The position numbers were made by a program, and so were the translations under genes. Shown in pieces: positions 38,589 through 49,207 of a DNA stretch of 64,000 bases (position 1 is its first letter; each line of letters starts with the position of its first letter). Where the stretch lies: positions 1 through 64,000 of the forward strand of contig JALHQH010000057.1 of assembly GCA_022842065.1 (NCBI GenBank), in the 5' to 3' direction. This DNA comes from Caldilineaceae bacterium (GTDB lineage: Bacteria; Chloroflexota; Anaerolineae; Caldilineales; Caldilineaceae). The notes beneath the pieces are model-generated. The model had not been told where the DNA came from. It ran no database searches and worked only from the letters and a program-made list of their open reading frames with translations.

Positions 38589-39614
38589 ATGTTTGAAAAA
38601 CACATTGGAATAGATCTCGGCACGGTTAACGTGTTGGTACATGTCAAGGGTCGTGGGATTGTCATGCACGAGCCATCTGTTGTTGCGATTCGTCTACGCG
38701 ACAACACCATGGTCGCTGTTGGGCATGAAGCTTATGATATGTTGGGACGCACACCAGAAAGTATTGAAGTCGCGCGCCCGATTCGGGATGGTGTGATTGC
38801 TGACTTTGTTGTCACTGAAGGAATGCTTCGTTATTTTATCCAAGCCATTGTTGGTAACCAGAATCCGCTCTTTCGTAACCTCTTTAAGCCAAAAGTGATG
38901 ATTAGCACTCCACGGGGCGTCACCAGCGTGGAAGAGCGCGCTGTGCACGATGCCGCCATGCAGGCTGGTGCTGGCGCGGCTTATCTGATTCCCGAACCAC
39001 TTGCCGCGGCTTATGGGGCCGGTTTGCCGATTGGGACACCTACCGGCAATATGGTGGTTGACATGGGCGGGGGCACAACCGAGGCAGCTGTCGTTTCGAT
39101 GTATGACATTGTGGTCTGGAGTAGCGTGCGTGTTGGCGGTAATCGCTTTGATGAGTCGATCGTCAACTATGTGCGCAAAAAGTACAATCTGTTAATCGGC
39201 GAGCAGACCGCAGAAGAGATCAAAATTGCGATTGGCAGTGCCCTGCCGCTGGAAGATGAGCGCCAGATGGAGGTGCGTGGGCGCGATCAGGTAACGGGGC
39301 TACCAAAGATCATCCAGATCAACAGCAGCGAAGTCACCGAGGCCATCTCCGAACCGTTACAGGCTGTTGTCAGCACGGTACGCGCAACATTGGAAAAGAC
39401 CCCACCCGAATTAGCCGCTGATATTATTGACCGTGGTATGGTGTTGACTGGTGGCGGCGCGCAACTGCGCAGTGTGGCGCAACTGCTGACGCAGGAGACG
39501 GGGGTGCCCTGTTATGTTGCAGAAAATCCAATCGCCTGTGTTGCTTTGGGCGCTGGACGTGCCCTGGAAAATTATGAAATTATGCGGCGTAGCCTACCAA
39601 TCGTGCCAAACTAG
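38589..39614 (+). CDS. mreB: Rod-shape actin homologue MreB
   Basis: 341 residues of the actin/Hsp70 fold: phosphate 1 loop [18 protein letters not shown] (7-24), phosphate 2 [15 protein letters not shown] (about 154-168), and adenosine site [11 protein letters not shown] near 287. MreB filaments guide side-wall synthesis. No mreC or mreD follows; the gene stands alone after the atp operon. Mbl-type paralogues cannot be excluded. Confidence 0.94.
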   Translation: MFEKHIGIDLGTVNVLVHVKGRGIVMHEPSVVAIRLRDNTMVAVGHEAYDMLGRTPESIEVARPIRDGVIADFVVTEGMLRYFIQAIVGNQNPLFRNLFKPKVMISTPRGVTSVEERAVHDAAMQAGAGAAYLIPEPLAAAYGAGLPIGTPTGNMVVDMGGGTTEAAVVSMYDIVVWSSVRVGGNRFDESIVNYVRKKYNLLIGEQTAEEIKIAIGSALPLEDERQMEVRGRDQVTGLPKIIQINSSEVTEAISEPLQAVVSTVRATLEKTPPELAADIIDRGMVLTGGGAQLRSVAQLLTQETGVPCYVAENPIACVALGAGRALENYEIMRRSLPIVPN

Positions 39615-39993
39615 GGTGGCGCTCTGAAAATCCATTCTACTTTAACCAGAATGTAAGCCCTTTTTTCACCAACGATGTAAGCATTTTTGACGAACTTTGA
39701 GAGTTGAATTACAATTTCAATCATTCTTGTTTGTGCAATAGATTTTGCGTGCTTTGTCTTAGCGCTAATTTTTAACGCTAGTGTCTAATAGATACGACAA
39801 ATAGAGTTGGCACCAAGCGGGCTGCGCATCAGGGGATGCGCAGTACACGATTGTGCCATGTTAATCTACGTTGTCTATAAGGGTAGTGCGGTAGTCGCGC
39901 AAGCGCCTACCATGATTACCATGATCGATATACAACAGACAAATGTGACGCAAATTGCAGGGACAAGAAAAACTATTGTTTGAGAGGTATCTG
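39615..39993. other. Intergenic region with a small hairpin
   Basis: 379 bases. CTGCGCATC (39822-39830) and GATGCGCAG (39835-39843) form a perfect 9-bp stem with a 4-nt loop, without a T run. No gene seen; the RidA-like promoter should be in the right part. Confidence 0.45.
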
Positions 39994-40377
39994 GTGCAAC
40001 AGCGCAATATAATTCAAACCCAGCACGCACCTGCTGCTATTGGCCCCTATTCCCAAGCGATTCGAGCGGGTGACCTGATCTTTGCCTCCGGCCAGTTAGG
40101 CTTGGACCCCGAAACCGGAAAATTACAAGAAGGCGTTGAGGCGCAAGCGCGCCAAGCGTTATCCAATGTAAAAGCTGTTTTGCAAGCAGCAGGCAGCAGT
40201 GTTGATCGCGTCGTCAAGGTGACAATTTTCTTGGCAAGCATGAGTGATTTTGCCAAGGTGAATGCGATTTATGGCGAACTATTTAACCACGAGCCGCCGG
40301 CACGTAGCACTGTACAAGTTGCTGCGTTACCATTGGGTGGGTTGGTTGAAATTGAAGTGATCGCACTGGCTACCTAA
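39994..40377 (+). CDS. RidA/YjgF family enamine/imine deaminase
   Basis: 127 residues when started at GTG 39994, which follows GAGAGG by six bases; the family normally begins a few residues before the HAPAAIGPYSQAI motif, as here. Also seen: FASGQLGLDPETGKL, the Arg in PPARSTVQVAALPLGGLVEIE (about 104-124) and the terminal EVIALA. RidA hydrolyses reactive 2-aminoacrylate-type imines. Stands alone between mreB and rpsA. Confidence 0.92.
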   Translation: MQQRNIIQTQHAPAAIGPYSQAIRAGDLIFASGQLGLDPETGKLQEGVEAQARQALSNVKAVLQAAGSSVDRVVKVTIFLASMSDFAKVNAIYGELFNHEPPARSTVQVAALPLGGLVEIEVIALAT

Positions 40378-40404
40378 TCACTCGGATAGCCATTCTACGG
40401 TGGC

Positions 40405-40432
40405 TGTGCAGATAGCGATAGCTATCTGCACA
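40405..40432 (+). repeat. Perfect hairpin after the RidA-like gene
   Basis: TGTGCAGATAG (40405-40415) and CTATCTGCACA (40422-40432) pair over 11 bp with a 6-nt loop. No T run; it may be a weak terminator or part of the rpsA leader. Confidence 0.6.
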
Positions 40433-40546
40433 ACGCAATGATCTCGTTTTCTCTTAAAGTGCGTTTTGTTTAAAGGGGTTATTCGCTGGCTGGTAGATAC
40501 TGACCGGCGAAGTCAAAAAATATCCTGCTTAAACAACCGCAATTTA

Positions 40547-40562
40547 GCTCCTTTAAAGGAGC
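40547..40562 (+). promoter_or_regulatory. Palindrome in the rpsA leader
   Basis: GCTCCTTTAAAGGAGC is a perfect 16-bp palindrome about 70 bases before the rpsA start. Nearby TTGTTTAA/TTAAACAA arms bracket the stretch from about 40467 to 40536. The leader could be structured and serve S1 autoregulation; this is inference. Confidence 0.4.
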
Positions 40563-40632
40563 GTTTGTCCGCGTTTCGGTTTGCCACCACTATTGGGGCA
40601 ATTATTATATTTTATTGGAGGAAATTTTTTGC

Positions 40633-41934
40633 ATGAAGGCTAACGGTCAAGCACTTGATTTGGCAATGCTGCCAATAACGCAGAATTCGTGGCTTGCAGC
40701 GATGGATGAAACCCACCCAATGGCGCTTCTCCTCGATGAGATCGAAAGTTCGATCCAAGAGCCACAATTTGGGGAGATCCGCACCGGCATTATTGTTGAT
40801 AAGCGCGCCCATGAAATTTTGGTCGACATCGGCTTTAAGTCCGAAGGTGTGGTTACCGGTCGCGAGATTGAGCGGATCAGTGATGAATTCCGTTCGCTGC
40901 AAATTGGCGATGAGGTGCCTGTCTTCATCATGCGTGAAGATCGAGACGGCAACTTTTTGCTCAGCGTCAGCCGTGCCCTGGCCGAAAAGGACTGGGAACG
41001 GGCCGAGAATCTCATGCAGAGCCAGGAAATCTTCGACGGCGCGGTGGAGACCTTTAACCGCGGCGGCGTGATTATTCGCCTGGGCCATGTGCGCGGCTTT
41101 GTGCCTGCCAGCCAATTGAGCAGCACCGGCGCTGAAGGGGGCGCAGAGGTTGAACCCACGGGCGCTGAAGGCGAGGAGCGGTGGGCAAGTTTAATCGGTG
41201 AATCGCTCAAGCTCAAAGTAATTGATGTCGATCGCAAGCGCAATCGCCTGATTCTCTCTGAGCGGTTGGCCATGCGTGACTGGCGCCGTCACCAGAAGGA
41301 ACAACTGCTGGAGACCCTGAAAGAGGGTGATGCCTGTGTCGGCATTATCAGCAACCTGGCTGATTTTGGTGCCTTTGTTGATTTGGGTGGGGCTGACGGT
41401 CTGATCCACCTGAGTGAACTCAGTTGGAACCGTGTGCTGCACCCCAATGAGGTGGTTAGTGTCGGTGAAAAGGTTAAAGTACAGATCTTGTCGATTGATC
41501 TTGATCGCAAGCGCATCGGTCTTAGCCTGCGGCGCCTGATGCCCCAACCATGGGATGTTATCAACGAGCATTACGAAGTCGGCCAAATTGTGCGGGGACG
41601 TATCACCAAGCTGGTCAACTTTGGGGCGTTTGCTCGTTTGGATGAGAATGGGGTCGAAGGGCTTATTCACATTAGTGAGCTTTCCGACCAACGGGTTGCG
41701 CACCCGCGTGAAGTGGTGACGGAAGGGCAGGAGTACGATCTGCGTATTATCCGCATCGACACCGACAAGCGCCGGATGGGCTTGAGCCTCAAGCAGGCTC
41801 TGCCCCAAGATGAGAAGATGGAACTCGACTGGCAGATTGCACCAAGTGATGAACTGTCGTCAGAAGATGGCGCAATTGATACACCGGTGTTGGTGCCGGC
41901 CATGGCTGATCAAGCATTACAGGCGGCCGATTGA
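40633..41934 (+). CDS. rpsA: S1 RNA-binding domain protein, ribosomal protein S1
   Basis: 433 residues with four S1 repeats at about 32-100, 110-195, 220-290 and 307-377. Repeat 3 ([20 protein letters not shown]) and 4 ([20 protein letters not shown]) are the most canonical. Repeat 2 has an insertion rich in Gly, Ala and Glu ([19 protein letters not shown]). S1 brings mRNA to the 30S subunit. ATG 40633 is preceded by GGAGGAAA; an upstream in-frame TTG overlaps that site and is unlikely. Confidence 0.9.
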   Translation: MKANGQALDLAMLPITQNSWLAAMDETHPMALLLDEIESSIQEPQFGEIRTGIIVDKRAHEILVDIGFKSEGVVTGREIERISDEFRSLQIGDEVPVFIMREDRDGNFLLSVSRALAEKDWERAENLMQSQEIFDGAVETFNRGGVIIRLGHVRGFVPASQLSSTGAEGGAEVEPTGAEGEERWASLIGESLKLKVIDVDRKRNRLILSERLAMRDWRRHQKEQLLETLKEGDACVGIISNLADFGAFVDLGGADGLIHLSELSWNRVLHPNEVVSVGEKVKVQILSIDLDRKRIGLSLRRLMPQPWDVINEHYEVGQIVRGRITKLVNFGAFARLDENGVEGLIHISELSDQRVAHPREVVTEGQEYDLRIIRIDTDKRRMGLSLKQALPQDEKMELDWQIAPSDELSSEDGAIDTPVLVPAMADQALQAAD

Positions 41935-41977
41935 GCAACCGTACTGTGCTGACTGACCAAACATAATCGTGTACAGG

Positions 41978-42016
41978 AAAAGCGAGGACGCTCTTGATGA
42001 GCGACCTCGCTTTTTT
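41978..42016 (+). terminator. Rho-independent terminator after rpsA
   Basis: AAAAGCGAGG pairs with CCTCGCTTTT, with an inner GCTC/GAGC helix, followed by further T residues. It begins 44 bases after the stop. Confidence 0.9.
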
Positions 42017-42539
42017 CTTGGCTTGAACCCAACGCAATCAGGCTATAAGGTGTTGCTGATTTTTGGCGTAAAGGTGGGAACATTGACCCTACTGCAAACG
42101 TTGTATGACTGGGTTTTATGTTCGTAATGAAGCTGATAACTTTGCCCCCATCTAGCTGGTTGACAAACCCCGCTTAAACTCGGTACAATACAAAGTGTGA
42201 ATATTTTGTCCCAGTCAATGTATACTTGTCTCTGTCACAAACTAACATTTCATCCAGAGACAAAGATGTTAGTTTATGACAACTGTGGGTATATTTTCAT
42301 CACACCAATCAGCCTTTCCTCTACTTTGTTCGCTGTTGCCGTTCCTGCTGCATTGGCACAATATTGAATGATTGTCATCAAGTAAGATTCAGATGCCAAC
42401 AGACCGCGGATTCAGCTTACGCACGCTAAACAACTTGATCTGCAAAGAGGAACTCAAGTTACGGCAGTCAGTTGGTAGTTGTGGTATAGTATGTGTAGCC
42501 AACGAGTGTGAGAATCTTCACTGGTTTTGAGGAAGAGAT
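42017..42539. other. Region upstream of clpC with a hairpin repeat
   Basis: 523 bases without a gene. It holds copy B of the 70-nt hairpin element (42225-42294) and a 7-bp inverted repeat AACTTGA/TCAAGTT (about 42432-42460). TATAGT near 42485 could be a -10 box but no good -35 lies at normal distance. I see no CIRCE or CtsR-type operator. Confidence 0.5.
42225..42294 (+). repeat. 70-nt hairpin repeat element, copy B
   Basis: TGTCACAAACTAACAT (42233-42248) pairs with ATGTTAGTTTATGACA (42266-42281), one mismatch. CTTGTCTC precedes and ACTGTGGGTATAT follows. Same length and ends as copy A at 27012-27081 while the stem interior differs. Confidence 0.7.
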
Positions 42540-45065
42540 ATGTCAGATAAACTTGATCGTTTTACAAAGCGTGCCCGGCGTGTCTTAACGCTGGCACAAG
42601 AGGAGGCACTGCGGCTTAACCATAATTATATCGGCACCGAGCATCTCTTATTGGGGTTGGTGCGCGAAGAAAATGGTGTTGCTGTAAAGGTATTGCGCGA
42701 GCTTGGTGTCGAACCCGGCCAAGTGATCCGTGCGGTTGAACGCACCGTTGGTCGTGGCGAACGCGCCCCTTTTGGTAAACCAACGCTGGCGCCCCGCACC
42801 AAACGTGTGATCGAGCTTGCGGTTGATGAAGCCCGTTTGATGGGTCATCACTATATTGGGACAGAACATCTCTTACTTGGCCTTGTCCGTGAGGGCGAGG
42901 GGATTGCCGTTAATGTTCTGCGTGGCTTGGGCATTAATCTTGATCGGGTGCGTACCCAAACGGCACGCAATCTGCTGCAGAATCAGGCGCAATCCAAGGA
43001 AAAGCAGAAGAAAGAATCTAAGACGCCGTTGGTTGATCAGTTAGGCTATGACCTGACGGCGGCCGCCGAAGAAGGACGCTTGGATCCTGTGATTGGTCGC
43101 CACAACGAGATTGAGCGCGTGATTCAGATTTTGAGTCGCCGTAACAAGAATAACCCAGCCCTGATCGGCGAACCTGGTGTTGGCAAGACGGCGATCATCG
43201 AAGGGTTGGCCCAGCGGATCATTGAGGGCAATGTGCCTGAACCGCTGCTCAACAAGCGCGTGCTGATGCTGGATGTCGGCAGTTTGGTTGCTGGCACTAT
43301 GTATCGCGGCCAATTTGAAGAGCGCCTCAAAAAGGTGATCGAAGAAATTATTACCTCCCAATCAATTCTCTTTATTGACGAGGTACACATGTTGGTCGGG
43401 GCCGGTGCCGCCGGTAGTAGTGTGGATGCAGCCAACATTTTGAAGCCCGCCTTGGGGCGTGGCGAATTACAAGTAATCGGTGCGACAACGCTGGATGAGT
43501 ATCGCAAATACATCGAGAGCGATGCTGCCCTCGAGCGCCGTTTCCAACCGGTGATGGTCAATGAGCCATCGGTGGAAGAGACAATTGAGATCCTACGTGG
43601 CGTTAAAGTCCGCTACGAAGAGCACCATAAGCTGATTATTACCGATGAGGCCCTCAACGCCGCAGCCCACTTTGCTGCCCGTTATGTGCCGGATCGCTTT
43701 ATGCCCGATAAGGCCATCGACCTGATTGACGAAGCTGGGAGCCGCGTACGCATGTACAAGGCACCCTATGCTGCTAACCTGCGTGAAACCTTCATGAGTC
43801 TCAAGAAATTGCAGAAGATGAAGGATGAAGCGCTAGAGACCCAACGCTTTGACGACGCAATCGATCTGCGCTACCGTGAGGTAGAGTTGGAAGCGCGGCT
43901 CAATGAGTTGCGCGAAGGTTGGAACGAAGCCGCCAATCAGCCGAAGGTCAACCCTGAAGATATTGCTGAAGTGGTTGCTATGTGGACGGGTGTGCCGGTC
44001 AATCGCATCGCCGGTGAAGAGCGCGAACGTTTGCTAGAGATGGAAAAGGTCCTGCGCCAACGCATTATCGGCCAGGATGAGCCACTCAAGGCGATCAGTC
44101 GGGCTGTGCGCCGTGCGCGTGCCGGCTTGAAAGATCCCAAGCGCCCGATTGGCACCTTTATGTTCCTAGGGCCAACCGGTGTGGGTAAATCGTTGACTGC
44201 GAAAACCCTGGCTGAATTCCTCTTTGGCAGCGAAGAGGCGTTGATCAAGCTCGACATGAGCGAGTTCATGGAACGCCACAATGTCAGCCGTTTGGTCGGT
44301 GCGCCGCCAGGCTATATTGGCTACGAAGAAGGTGGCCAGTTGACCGAAGCGGTCCGCCGCCGCCCATACTGCGTGGTGCTGCTTGACGAAATCGAGAAAG
44401 CCCACCCCGAAGCCTTTAACATCCTCCTCCAAATCATGGAAGATGGCTATCTGAGTGATGCCAAAGGCCGCCGCGTTGATTTCCGCAACGCCTTGATCCT
44501 GATGACGAGTAACATAGGTGCCAAGTTGATTCAAGGTGCCAACAAGCTCGGCTTTGCGATCACTGGTGATGAGGAACGGGCGCGCGATCAGGAGTATGAC
44601 TCGATGAAGGCCAAGGTCATGGATGCGCTCAAGAAGACTTTCCGCCCTGAGTTCATCAACCGCCTGGATGGGGTGATGGTCTTCCGCAGTTTGGCCCGTG
44701 ATGAAATTGCGCAAATCGTTGAACTCGAATTGCGCCCGTTACGCATCCAGATGACGGAGCATGAGATCGAACTGATCTTCACCGAGGCGGCTCGTATGGC
44801 GATTGGTGATGCTGGTTTTGATCCCGAATATGGTGCCCGTCCGCTCCGCCGTGTCATCCAGAATCAGATTCAGGATCCGTTGAGCGAAGCACTGCTCAGT
44901 GAACGCTTTAACGCCGGTGACACCATCCAGGTTGATTACCAGGATGTGGTCAACGCCGACGGCAAGACGAAGAAGGAATTTGTCTTTGATGCGATTGACC
45001 ACAAAGAGGTTGATCTACCCGAAGATGCGGAAACCACCGCTGCCCTTGAAGCGCTCTTGCAGTAA
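42540..45065 (+). CDS. clpC: ATP-dependent Clp protease ATP-binding subunit ClpC
   Basis: 841-residue HSP100 unfoldase. Two N-terminal Clp repeats (residues about 5-140, each with [16 protein letters not shown]), AAA module 1 with GEPGVGKT near 207, a UVR segment in the middle domain ([20 protein letters not shown]), AAA module 2 with GPTGVGKS near 547, and the C-terminal D2 small domain. It feeds substrates to ClpP. The UVR segment and two-repeat N-domain separate it from ClpB and ClpA. GAGGAAGAG precedes the ATG. Confidence 0.97.
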   Translation: MSDKLDRFTKRARRVLTLAQEEALRLNHNYIGTEHLLLGLVREENGVAVKVLRELGVEPGQVIRAVERTVGRGERAPFGKPTLAPRTKRVIELAVDEARLMGHHYIGTEHLLLGLVREGEGIAVNVLRGLGINLDRVRTQTARNLLQNQAQSKEKQKKESKTPLVDQLGYDLTAAAEEGRLDPVIGRHNEIERVIQILSRRNKNNPALIGEPGVGKTAIIEGLAQRIIEGNVPEPLLNKRVLMLDVGSLVAGTMYRGQFEERLKKVIEEIITSQSILFIDEVHMLVGAGAAGSSVDAANILKPALGRGELQVIGATTLDEYRKYIESDAALERRFQPVMVNEPSVEETIEILRGVKVRYEEHHKLIITDEALNAAAHFAARYVPDRFMPDKAIDLIDEAGSRVRMYKAPYAANLRETFMSLKKLQKMKDEALETQRFDDAIDLRYREVELEARLNELREGWNEAANQPKVNPEDIAEVVAMWTGVPVNRIAGEERERLLEMEKVLRQRIIGQDEPLKAISRAVRRARAGLKDPKRPIGTFMFLGPTGVGKSLTAKTLAEFLFGSEEALIKLDMSEFMERHNVSRLVGAPPGYIGYEEGGQLTEAVRRRPYCVVLLDEIEKAHPEAFNILLQIMEDGYLSDAKGRRVDFRNALILMTSNIGAKLIQGANKLGFAITGDEERARDQEYDSMKAKVMDALKKTFRPEFINRLDGVMVFRSLARDEIAQIVELELRPLRIQMTEHEIELIFTEAARMAIGDAGFDPEYGARPLRRVIQNQIQDPLSEALLSERFNAGDTIQVDYQDVVNADGKTKKEFVFDAIDHKEVDLPEDAETTAALEALLQ

Positions 45066-45090
45066 ATTAGCTGTCATCCTATAAATTTGA

Positions 45091-45127
45091 TAAACCCGGC
45101 ATCTGCACAGATGCCGGGTTTATTTTT
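45091..45127 (+). terminator. Rho-independent terminator after clpC
   Basis: TAAACCCGGCATCTG pairs with AGATGCCGGGTTTA around a short loop, followed by TTTTT. Strong and close to the stop (45065). Confidence 0.95.
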
Positions 45128-45206
45128 GCCAATTTGGCTAATTACTCGATTCCACGTATCATGTACCGACAAGGTTCATCGATATCACACAACAGGGAGG
45201 CAACGC

Positions 45207-46103
45207 ATGGCGGAACGAGTCGGCTTTATTGGGTTAGGCATCATGGGTATGGGGATGGCGCGCAATTTGCGCAAGGCTGGTTTTGAATTACAAGTCTGGA
45301 ACCGCACGGCCAGCAAAGCCGAATCACTGGTTGCCGAAGGCGCAACTGTTGGGGCGACCCCAGCCGAGGTCGCCGCCAATAGTGACATTATCATCACCTG
45401 TGTCAGCGATACCCCCGATGTGGAGAAGGTGATCCTCGGTGAAGATGGCGTGATTCATGGCGCGAAAGCTGGCGCACTGGTGATTGATTGCAGCACGATC
45501 AGCCCCCAAGCGACCCAGACCATTGCTGCCAAACTCGCTGAGCGCGGCGTGAAGATGCTCGATGCCCCGATCAGCGGCGGCAGTGAAGGCGCGGCCAAAG
45601 GTACGCTGAGCATCATGGTCGGCGGTGCCGCCGAGGATTTTGAGCGCGCCATGGGGGTTTTCCAGGCGATGGGTAAGACGATTACGCTGGTTGGCGGCAC
45701 CGGTGCCGGCCAGACCGTCAAACTGGTCAACCAAGTCTTAGTGGTGGGCAACTGTCTGGCCATGTGTGAAGCGCTGTTGCTGGCTCAAGCCGGCGGCGTC
45801 GATCTGAAGAAGACCTATGATGCGATCAGCCAGGGGGCGGCCGGCAGTTGGATGTTTACCAACCGCGGCCCGCAGATTATCAACCGTGACTGGCGCCCGG
45901 GTTTTATGGTCTCGCTCCAACAAAAAGATCTGCGCCTGGTGCTTGAAGCCGCCGATCAGTTGGGGGTGCCACTGCCCGGCACCGGCCTGATCTTCCAACT
46001 CTACCGCACCTTGGAAGCCCAAGGGCTGAGCCACGAAGGCAATCATGCCCTCGTCAAAGCCCTGGAGCATCTGGCCGGTTTTGAGGTCGGTGGGCAGGCG
46101 TAA
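45207..46103 (+). CDS. Beta-hydroxyacid dehydrogenase (3-hydroxyisobutyrate / tartronate semialdehyde reductase family)
   Basis: 298 residues starting at ATG 45207 with AGGGAGG upstream. NAD(P)-binding VGFIGLGIMGMGMARNL (5-21), substrate signature MLDAPISGGSEGAAKGTLSI (about 119-138) and the catalytic Lys in GAGQTVKLVNQVL (about 174). Reduces or oxidises a small beta-hydroxyacid; the exact substrate is not determined by sequence. Its stop overlaps the next start by one base. Confidence 0.9.
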   Translation: MAERVGFIGLGIMGMGMARNLRKAGFELQVWNRTASKAESLVAEGATVGATPAEVAANSDIIITCVSDTPDVEKVILGEDGVIHGAKAGALVIDCSTISPQATQTIAAKLAERGVKMLDAPISGGSEGAAKGTLSIMVGGAAEDFERAMGVFQAMGKTITLVGGTGAGQTVKLVNQVLVVGNCLAMCEALLLAQAGGVDLKKTYDAISQGAAGSWMFTNRGPQIINRDWRPGFMVSLQQKDLRLVLEAADQLGVPLPGTGLIFQLYRTLEAQGLSHEGNHALVKALEHLAGFEVGGQA

Positions 46104-46963
46104 TGCCAAAAGCGGAGGCTGAGCGGGAGCCTTTTGGACGCGAAGCCGCAACCTCCGCTGGCTATGTTTTGATGGATAAGGATTTTTGGTTGATGGCCCT
46201 TTCACCAGAGCAAGCAGTTACCCCAGAGGGACCCGCCCGGCGCCCAACATTGTCGGGCTTTTTGCCGCCCCATAAAGCGATTGCGTTGTTGCTTTGGCTG
46301 CTGTTGATCGGCGGTTATCTTTATTACTGCTGGCGCAGCGGGTTGACCGTGACGCAGGCAATTGTGCAGGTCAGCGATCAGTTGCGCTCACCGTATGGTG
46401 GGGTACTTTATCTACTGCTCTTTGCTCTGCGTTCGCTACTCTTCTTTTCGGCTGGGGTTTTGAGTATTGCTGGCGGTGTGATCTTTGCCGGCGGCGTAGC
46501 GGGAAATTTTCTGCTGGCTTTGAGCTATGTCATGGTTGGTACAACACTCTCTGGTTTAATCAGCTTTGGGCTGGCCCGCTTCTTTGGGACCGCAGGTAAC
46601 ACGAGCAACGTGACCCAAGAACGACGGTGGACGCCCTACCTGGCCCGGCTGCGCAGTAATGGGTTTATGGCGGTGCTGCTCATGCGCTTGCTGCTCTTGC
46701 CCTTTGACCCGATCAACTACTTGGCCGGCTTTGCACGGGTTGGCTGGGGTGCCTTTGCCCTGGCGACGGTGCTGGGCATTATTCCGACCGCCTTTGTTTT
46801 TGTTTCCTTTGGCGCGGCGATTGACTTGCAGGCGTTAGCCGCTGGCCAACTGCCCCACTTTGACTGGCGGATGTTGGGCTTGGCCGCGCTGATTTTGACC
46901 GCCAGCTTTTTAATCTCGCGCTATTATCAGCGCACTGGCGAATCTGAAAGAAAAGTTTATTAG
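46103..46963 (+). CDS. TVP38/TMEM64 family (VTT domain) membrane protein
   Basis: 286 residues with about six hydrophobic segments. The VTT core shows FSAGVLSIAGGVIFAGGVAGN, LSGLISFGLARFFG and LLPFDPINYLAGFARVGWGA, typical of TVP38/DedA-like proteins. They are associated with lipid scrambling or flipping. The start overlaps the upstream stop (TAATG); ATG 46193, preceded by AAGGAT, is an alternative. The TAG stop lies in the stem of the following hairpin. Confidence 0.82.
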   Translation: MPKAEAEREPFGREAATSAGYVLMDKDFWLMALSPEQAVTPEGPARRPTLSGFLPPHKAIALLLWLLLIGGYLYYCWRSGLTVTQAIVQVSDQLRSPYGGVLYLLLFALRSLLFFSAGVLSIAGGVIFAGGVAGNFLLALSYVMVGTTLSGLISFGLARFFGTAGNTSNVTQERRWTPYLARLRSNGFMAVLLMRLLLLPFDPINYLAGFARVGWGAFALATVLGIIPTAFVFVSFGAAIDLQALAAGQLPHFDWRMLGLAALILTASFLISRYYQRTGESERKVY

Positions 46964-47024
46964 GACTTACACAGTAAGCGGTGGCTGAGCTTGTCGAAGC
47001 CACCGCTTACTGTGTAAGTCCTAA
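46960..47024. terminator. 27-bp perfect hairpin between convergent genes
   Basis: 46960-46986 and 46998-47024 are perfect inverted copies (27 of 27) around the 11-base loop GAGCTTGTCGA. It includes the stop codon of the TVP38-like gene and ends five bases before the stop of the minus-strand propeller gene, so it likely terminates both. A second hairpin with the same loop motif is at 62231-62299. Confidence 0.8.
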
Positions 47025-47028
47025 TTTG

Positions 47029-48366
47029 TTAACGCGGCGACCACGTCGCAAAAGTTCCCGCCACCACCAACTCGGGGGCGGCTTCCCCCGTCACATCCTG
47101 CACCCATACCCCAGCGGTACCGTCCTCGGCTTGGCCAGTGTAGACAATGTGCTTACTATCCGGTGACCAGAAGCGCAGGCTGTGCATATATTGGTCAGCA
47201 AAGGGCAGATAGTTGCGCAAGTAGGTCGCGCTGGGAATAAAACGCGCAAATTTTCGTACGGCGGTGCCGTCCCAGACGTTGATCCGCAGCCACGGCAATG
47301 TGGGGCCGGCTTCAACGGTGAGGAAGAAGAGCGAACCGCCGTCAGGACTCCAAAAGAAGGCGATTACCGGTGTGGTGCTCAGTTGCTCAAAGGTCTCTGC
47401 GGCGCGGTCATATAGAAAGAGCGGTCCAAAGGCGTTAAAGCCCACCGTCTCGCTGGTTTCGATATAAGCGATCTGGCTACCGGTGGCGTTAAGGCCAAAG
47501 CTGATCTGATCCTGGCGGGTGAGGTAGGTGAGCCGTTCGGGATCGCTGCCCTTGTTGTCTGCCAGGACTAACTGCGCCGTTTTCTCATCTGCCGTGACAT
47601 AGAGGAACTGATCGGTTGTGCCAATCCATTGTGGGGCAGCAAAATTGGCTGGTCCCTCCTCTAATACCATCGGCTCGGTCGCATCGGTGTCGATCAACAG
47701 CAACTGCTGATTGCCCACATGCGCGATCAGCTGATCGCCAGCCGGTGCCCACGAGAAGTAAAAGGGTTGACCGGTGCCAAGGATGTTGCTACCGTTGCCG
47801 CCGCCCGCAATATCAACACTCTGCAGGGCAATGGTCGGGCCGCTATCATCCAGCCAGTTGCTCAAGTAGGCCAACTGGCGGTCGTCGGGACTCCAGTAAA
47901 GATAAAAAGGCGGGAAGACAGTTTCGGTGCGCGTTTGGGCCTGGCCATTCGCCTGGCTGGTCACCAAGGTGCTGATCACTTCGCCGGCGCGGCGCTCAAT
48001 CACGGTCCAGCCAATACGTTCGCCGGTCGAAGACCAGGTCGGCTGGGTATAGGCGCGATTCGGATCGGCATCAGCGGTCAAGTTGAAGCGGCCGCTGCCA
48101 TCCGGACTCACTGTGAAGAGATTGCCATCCACACCGGCGACAAGCAGGCGGTTGGTGCTGGCGTCACTTAATTCGATGGTCGTCGCGGCGACCGGTGCGC
48201 TTGCCTGCCGCCGTGCCAGCAACTGTTGGCCAACGAGTTGTGCTACCGGTGCTGCGGCACAGCCGGTCAGCAATAACAGCAAAAGCGAAAATGTGCATAG
48301 CATCTGTCCACGCCGCGGCTGGCTGGCCCAAACCACTGCTTCAACGGCTAACCTTACGTTCAACAT
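47029..48366 (-). CDS. Beta-propeller (TolB/PD40-like) lipoprotein
   Basis: 445 residues. A signal sequence with lipobox LLTGCAA (Cys about 35) marks an exported lipoprotein. Repeats with WSSTGERIGW, YWSPDDRQLAYLS, SWAPAGDQLIAHV, FWSPDGGSLFFL and WSPDSKHIVYTG show a WD40/PD40-type propeller. The function is probably protein or ligand binding outside the cell. AGGAGG precedes the ATG. It reads away from the CHAT gene. Confidence 0.8.
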   Translation of the reverse strand: MLNVRLAVEAVVWASQPRRGQMLCTFSLLLLLLTGCAAAPVAQLVGQQLLARRQASAPVAATTIELSDASTNRLLVAGVDGNLFTVSPDGSGRFNLTADADPNRAYTQPTWSSTGERIGWTVIERRAGEVISTLVTSQANGQAQTRTETVFPPFYLYWSPDDRQLAYLSNWLDDSGPTIALQSVDIAGGGNGSNILGTGQPFYFSWAPAGDQLIAHVGNQQLLLIDTDATEPMVLEEGPANFAAPQWIGTTDQFLYVTADEKTAQLVLADNKGSDPERLTYLTRQDQISFGLNATGSQIAYIETSETVGFNAFGPLFLYDRAAETFEQLSTTPVIAFFWSPDGGSLFFLTVEAGPTLPWLRINVWDGTAVRKFARFIPSATYLRNYLPFADQYMHSLRFWSPDSKHIVYTGQAEDGTAGVWVQDVTGEAAPELVVAGTFATWSPR

Positions 48367-49207
48367 TGCAAACCTCCTGTTGTGAATCCCTCCCTAAACC
48401 TTCGCTGCGCCGGCTCTACCCTACCATAGCTTTGGTGAATACTCTGTAAGTTGTGCCATCTCAAGCCCGCAAAAATTGGCTTGATTAGGGCTACGTCATT
48501 GATTGTACACGGCTTGCCCATTCATCTTATCGCCGCTATACTAAACTTGGTATCATTTGGCGCAAGGGCCACGGCGATGGGCGGTCATTTTCCCACGGGA
48601 TGGCAACCCCACTTCGTAAATTAGACAAAGCGGAGCTACTAATCCTTTTTTAATGCTGGATGCCGCAAAAATCCGGCTCATTGGGATCTCAGGGGATAAA
48701 CACCGCTGGTTAAAACCTGCCCAGAGGGCACCTGCTGATACGCACAAACCCGTTTAAACGGGTTTCGCATCTCAGGCACCTGTTTCAACAGGTGCGCCCA
48801 GTTGTCAACTCCCTGAGATCCGGTTGATCCAAAAATCCTTCATCTTGATCAGCATGTCCTTCGCGCGGTCGCACATTTCGGAGGTATCTTATCAGCTAGC
48901 CGTAGCCGCTGGATCTGCCAACTGCTGCTTAGCTGACGCTCGTTTGCCGATCAAATGGCGTTGGGAACATTTCACTTATGTTCAGGCGTCTTACGCTCTG
49001 TCTGCTCGATTTTGTTGCCTGAATTTGGCAGCAACAGTCGTTTAATCTTGCACAGAGTCGTTGTCTGTGCCCTTGGCTCATGTTGCCACGCCCAACCACT
49101 GCACTCATGCGCTGCACAGCTTTCGTTCAGCACGCACCGCGATCCCAACCAAAGCTGGTGACACCCTAGCCTCCCTGCACGTGAGCCGGATTAGGGAGAA
49201 CCAGATC
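48367..49207. other. Long intergenic region with a nested repeat element
   Basis: 841 bases between the divergent propeller and CHAT genes. A repeat-rich stretch lies at 48684-48821. Frames seen on either strand look like chance. The CHAT gene has a strong ribosome site at its end; its promoter must be in the right half, which is GC-poor near 48850-48960. Confidence 0.5.
48684..48821. repeat. Nested inverted-repeat element, MITE-like
   Basis: GGATCTCAGGG (48684-48694) and CCCTGAGATCC (48811-48821) are perfect inverted ends of a 138-base element. Inside are two perfect hairpins: AAACCCGTTTAAACGGGTTT (48746-48765) and GCACCTGTTTCAACAGGTGC (48776-48795). Confidence 0.65.

Noticed and set aside
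42300..42539. CIRCE or CtsR operator before clpC
   Set aside because: No TTAGCACTC/GAGTGCTAA or CtsR-type direct repeats found by eye.
48824..49045. 73-codon frame before the CHAT gene
   Set aside because: Low-complexity, no support from motif or start signal; likely promoter DNA.
49061..49207. Upstream ATG (49061) for the CHAT protein
   Set aside because: No ribosome site; the 49 extra residues are Thr/Ser/Pro-like and lie before a good GGGAGAA site at the 49208 start.
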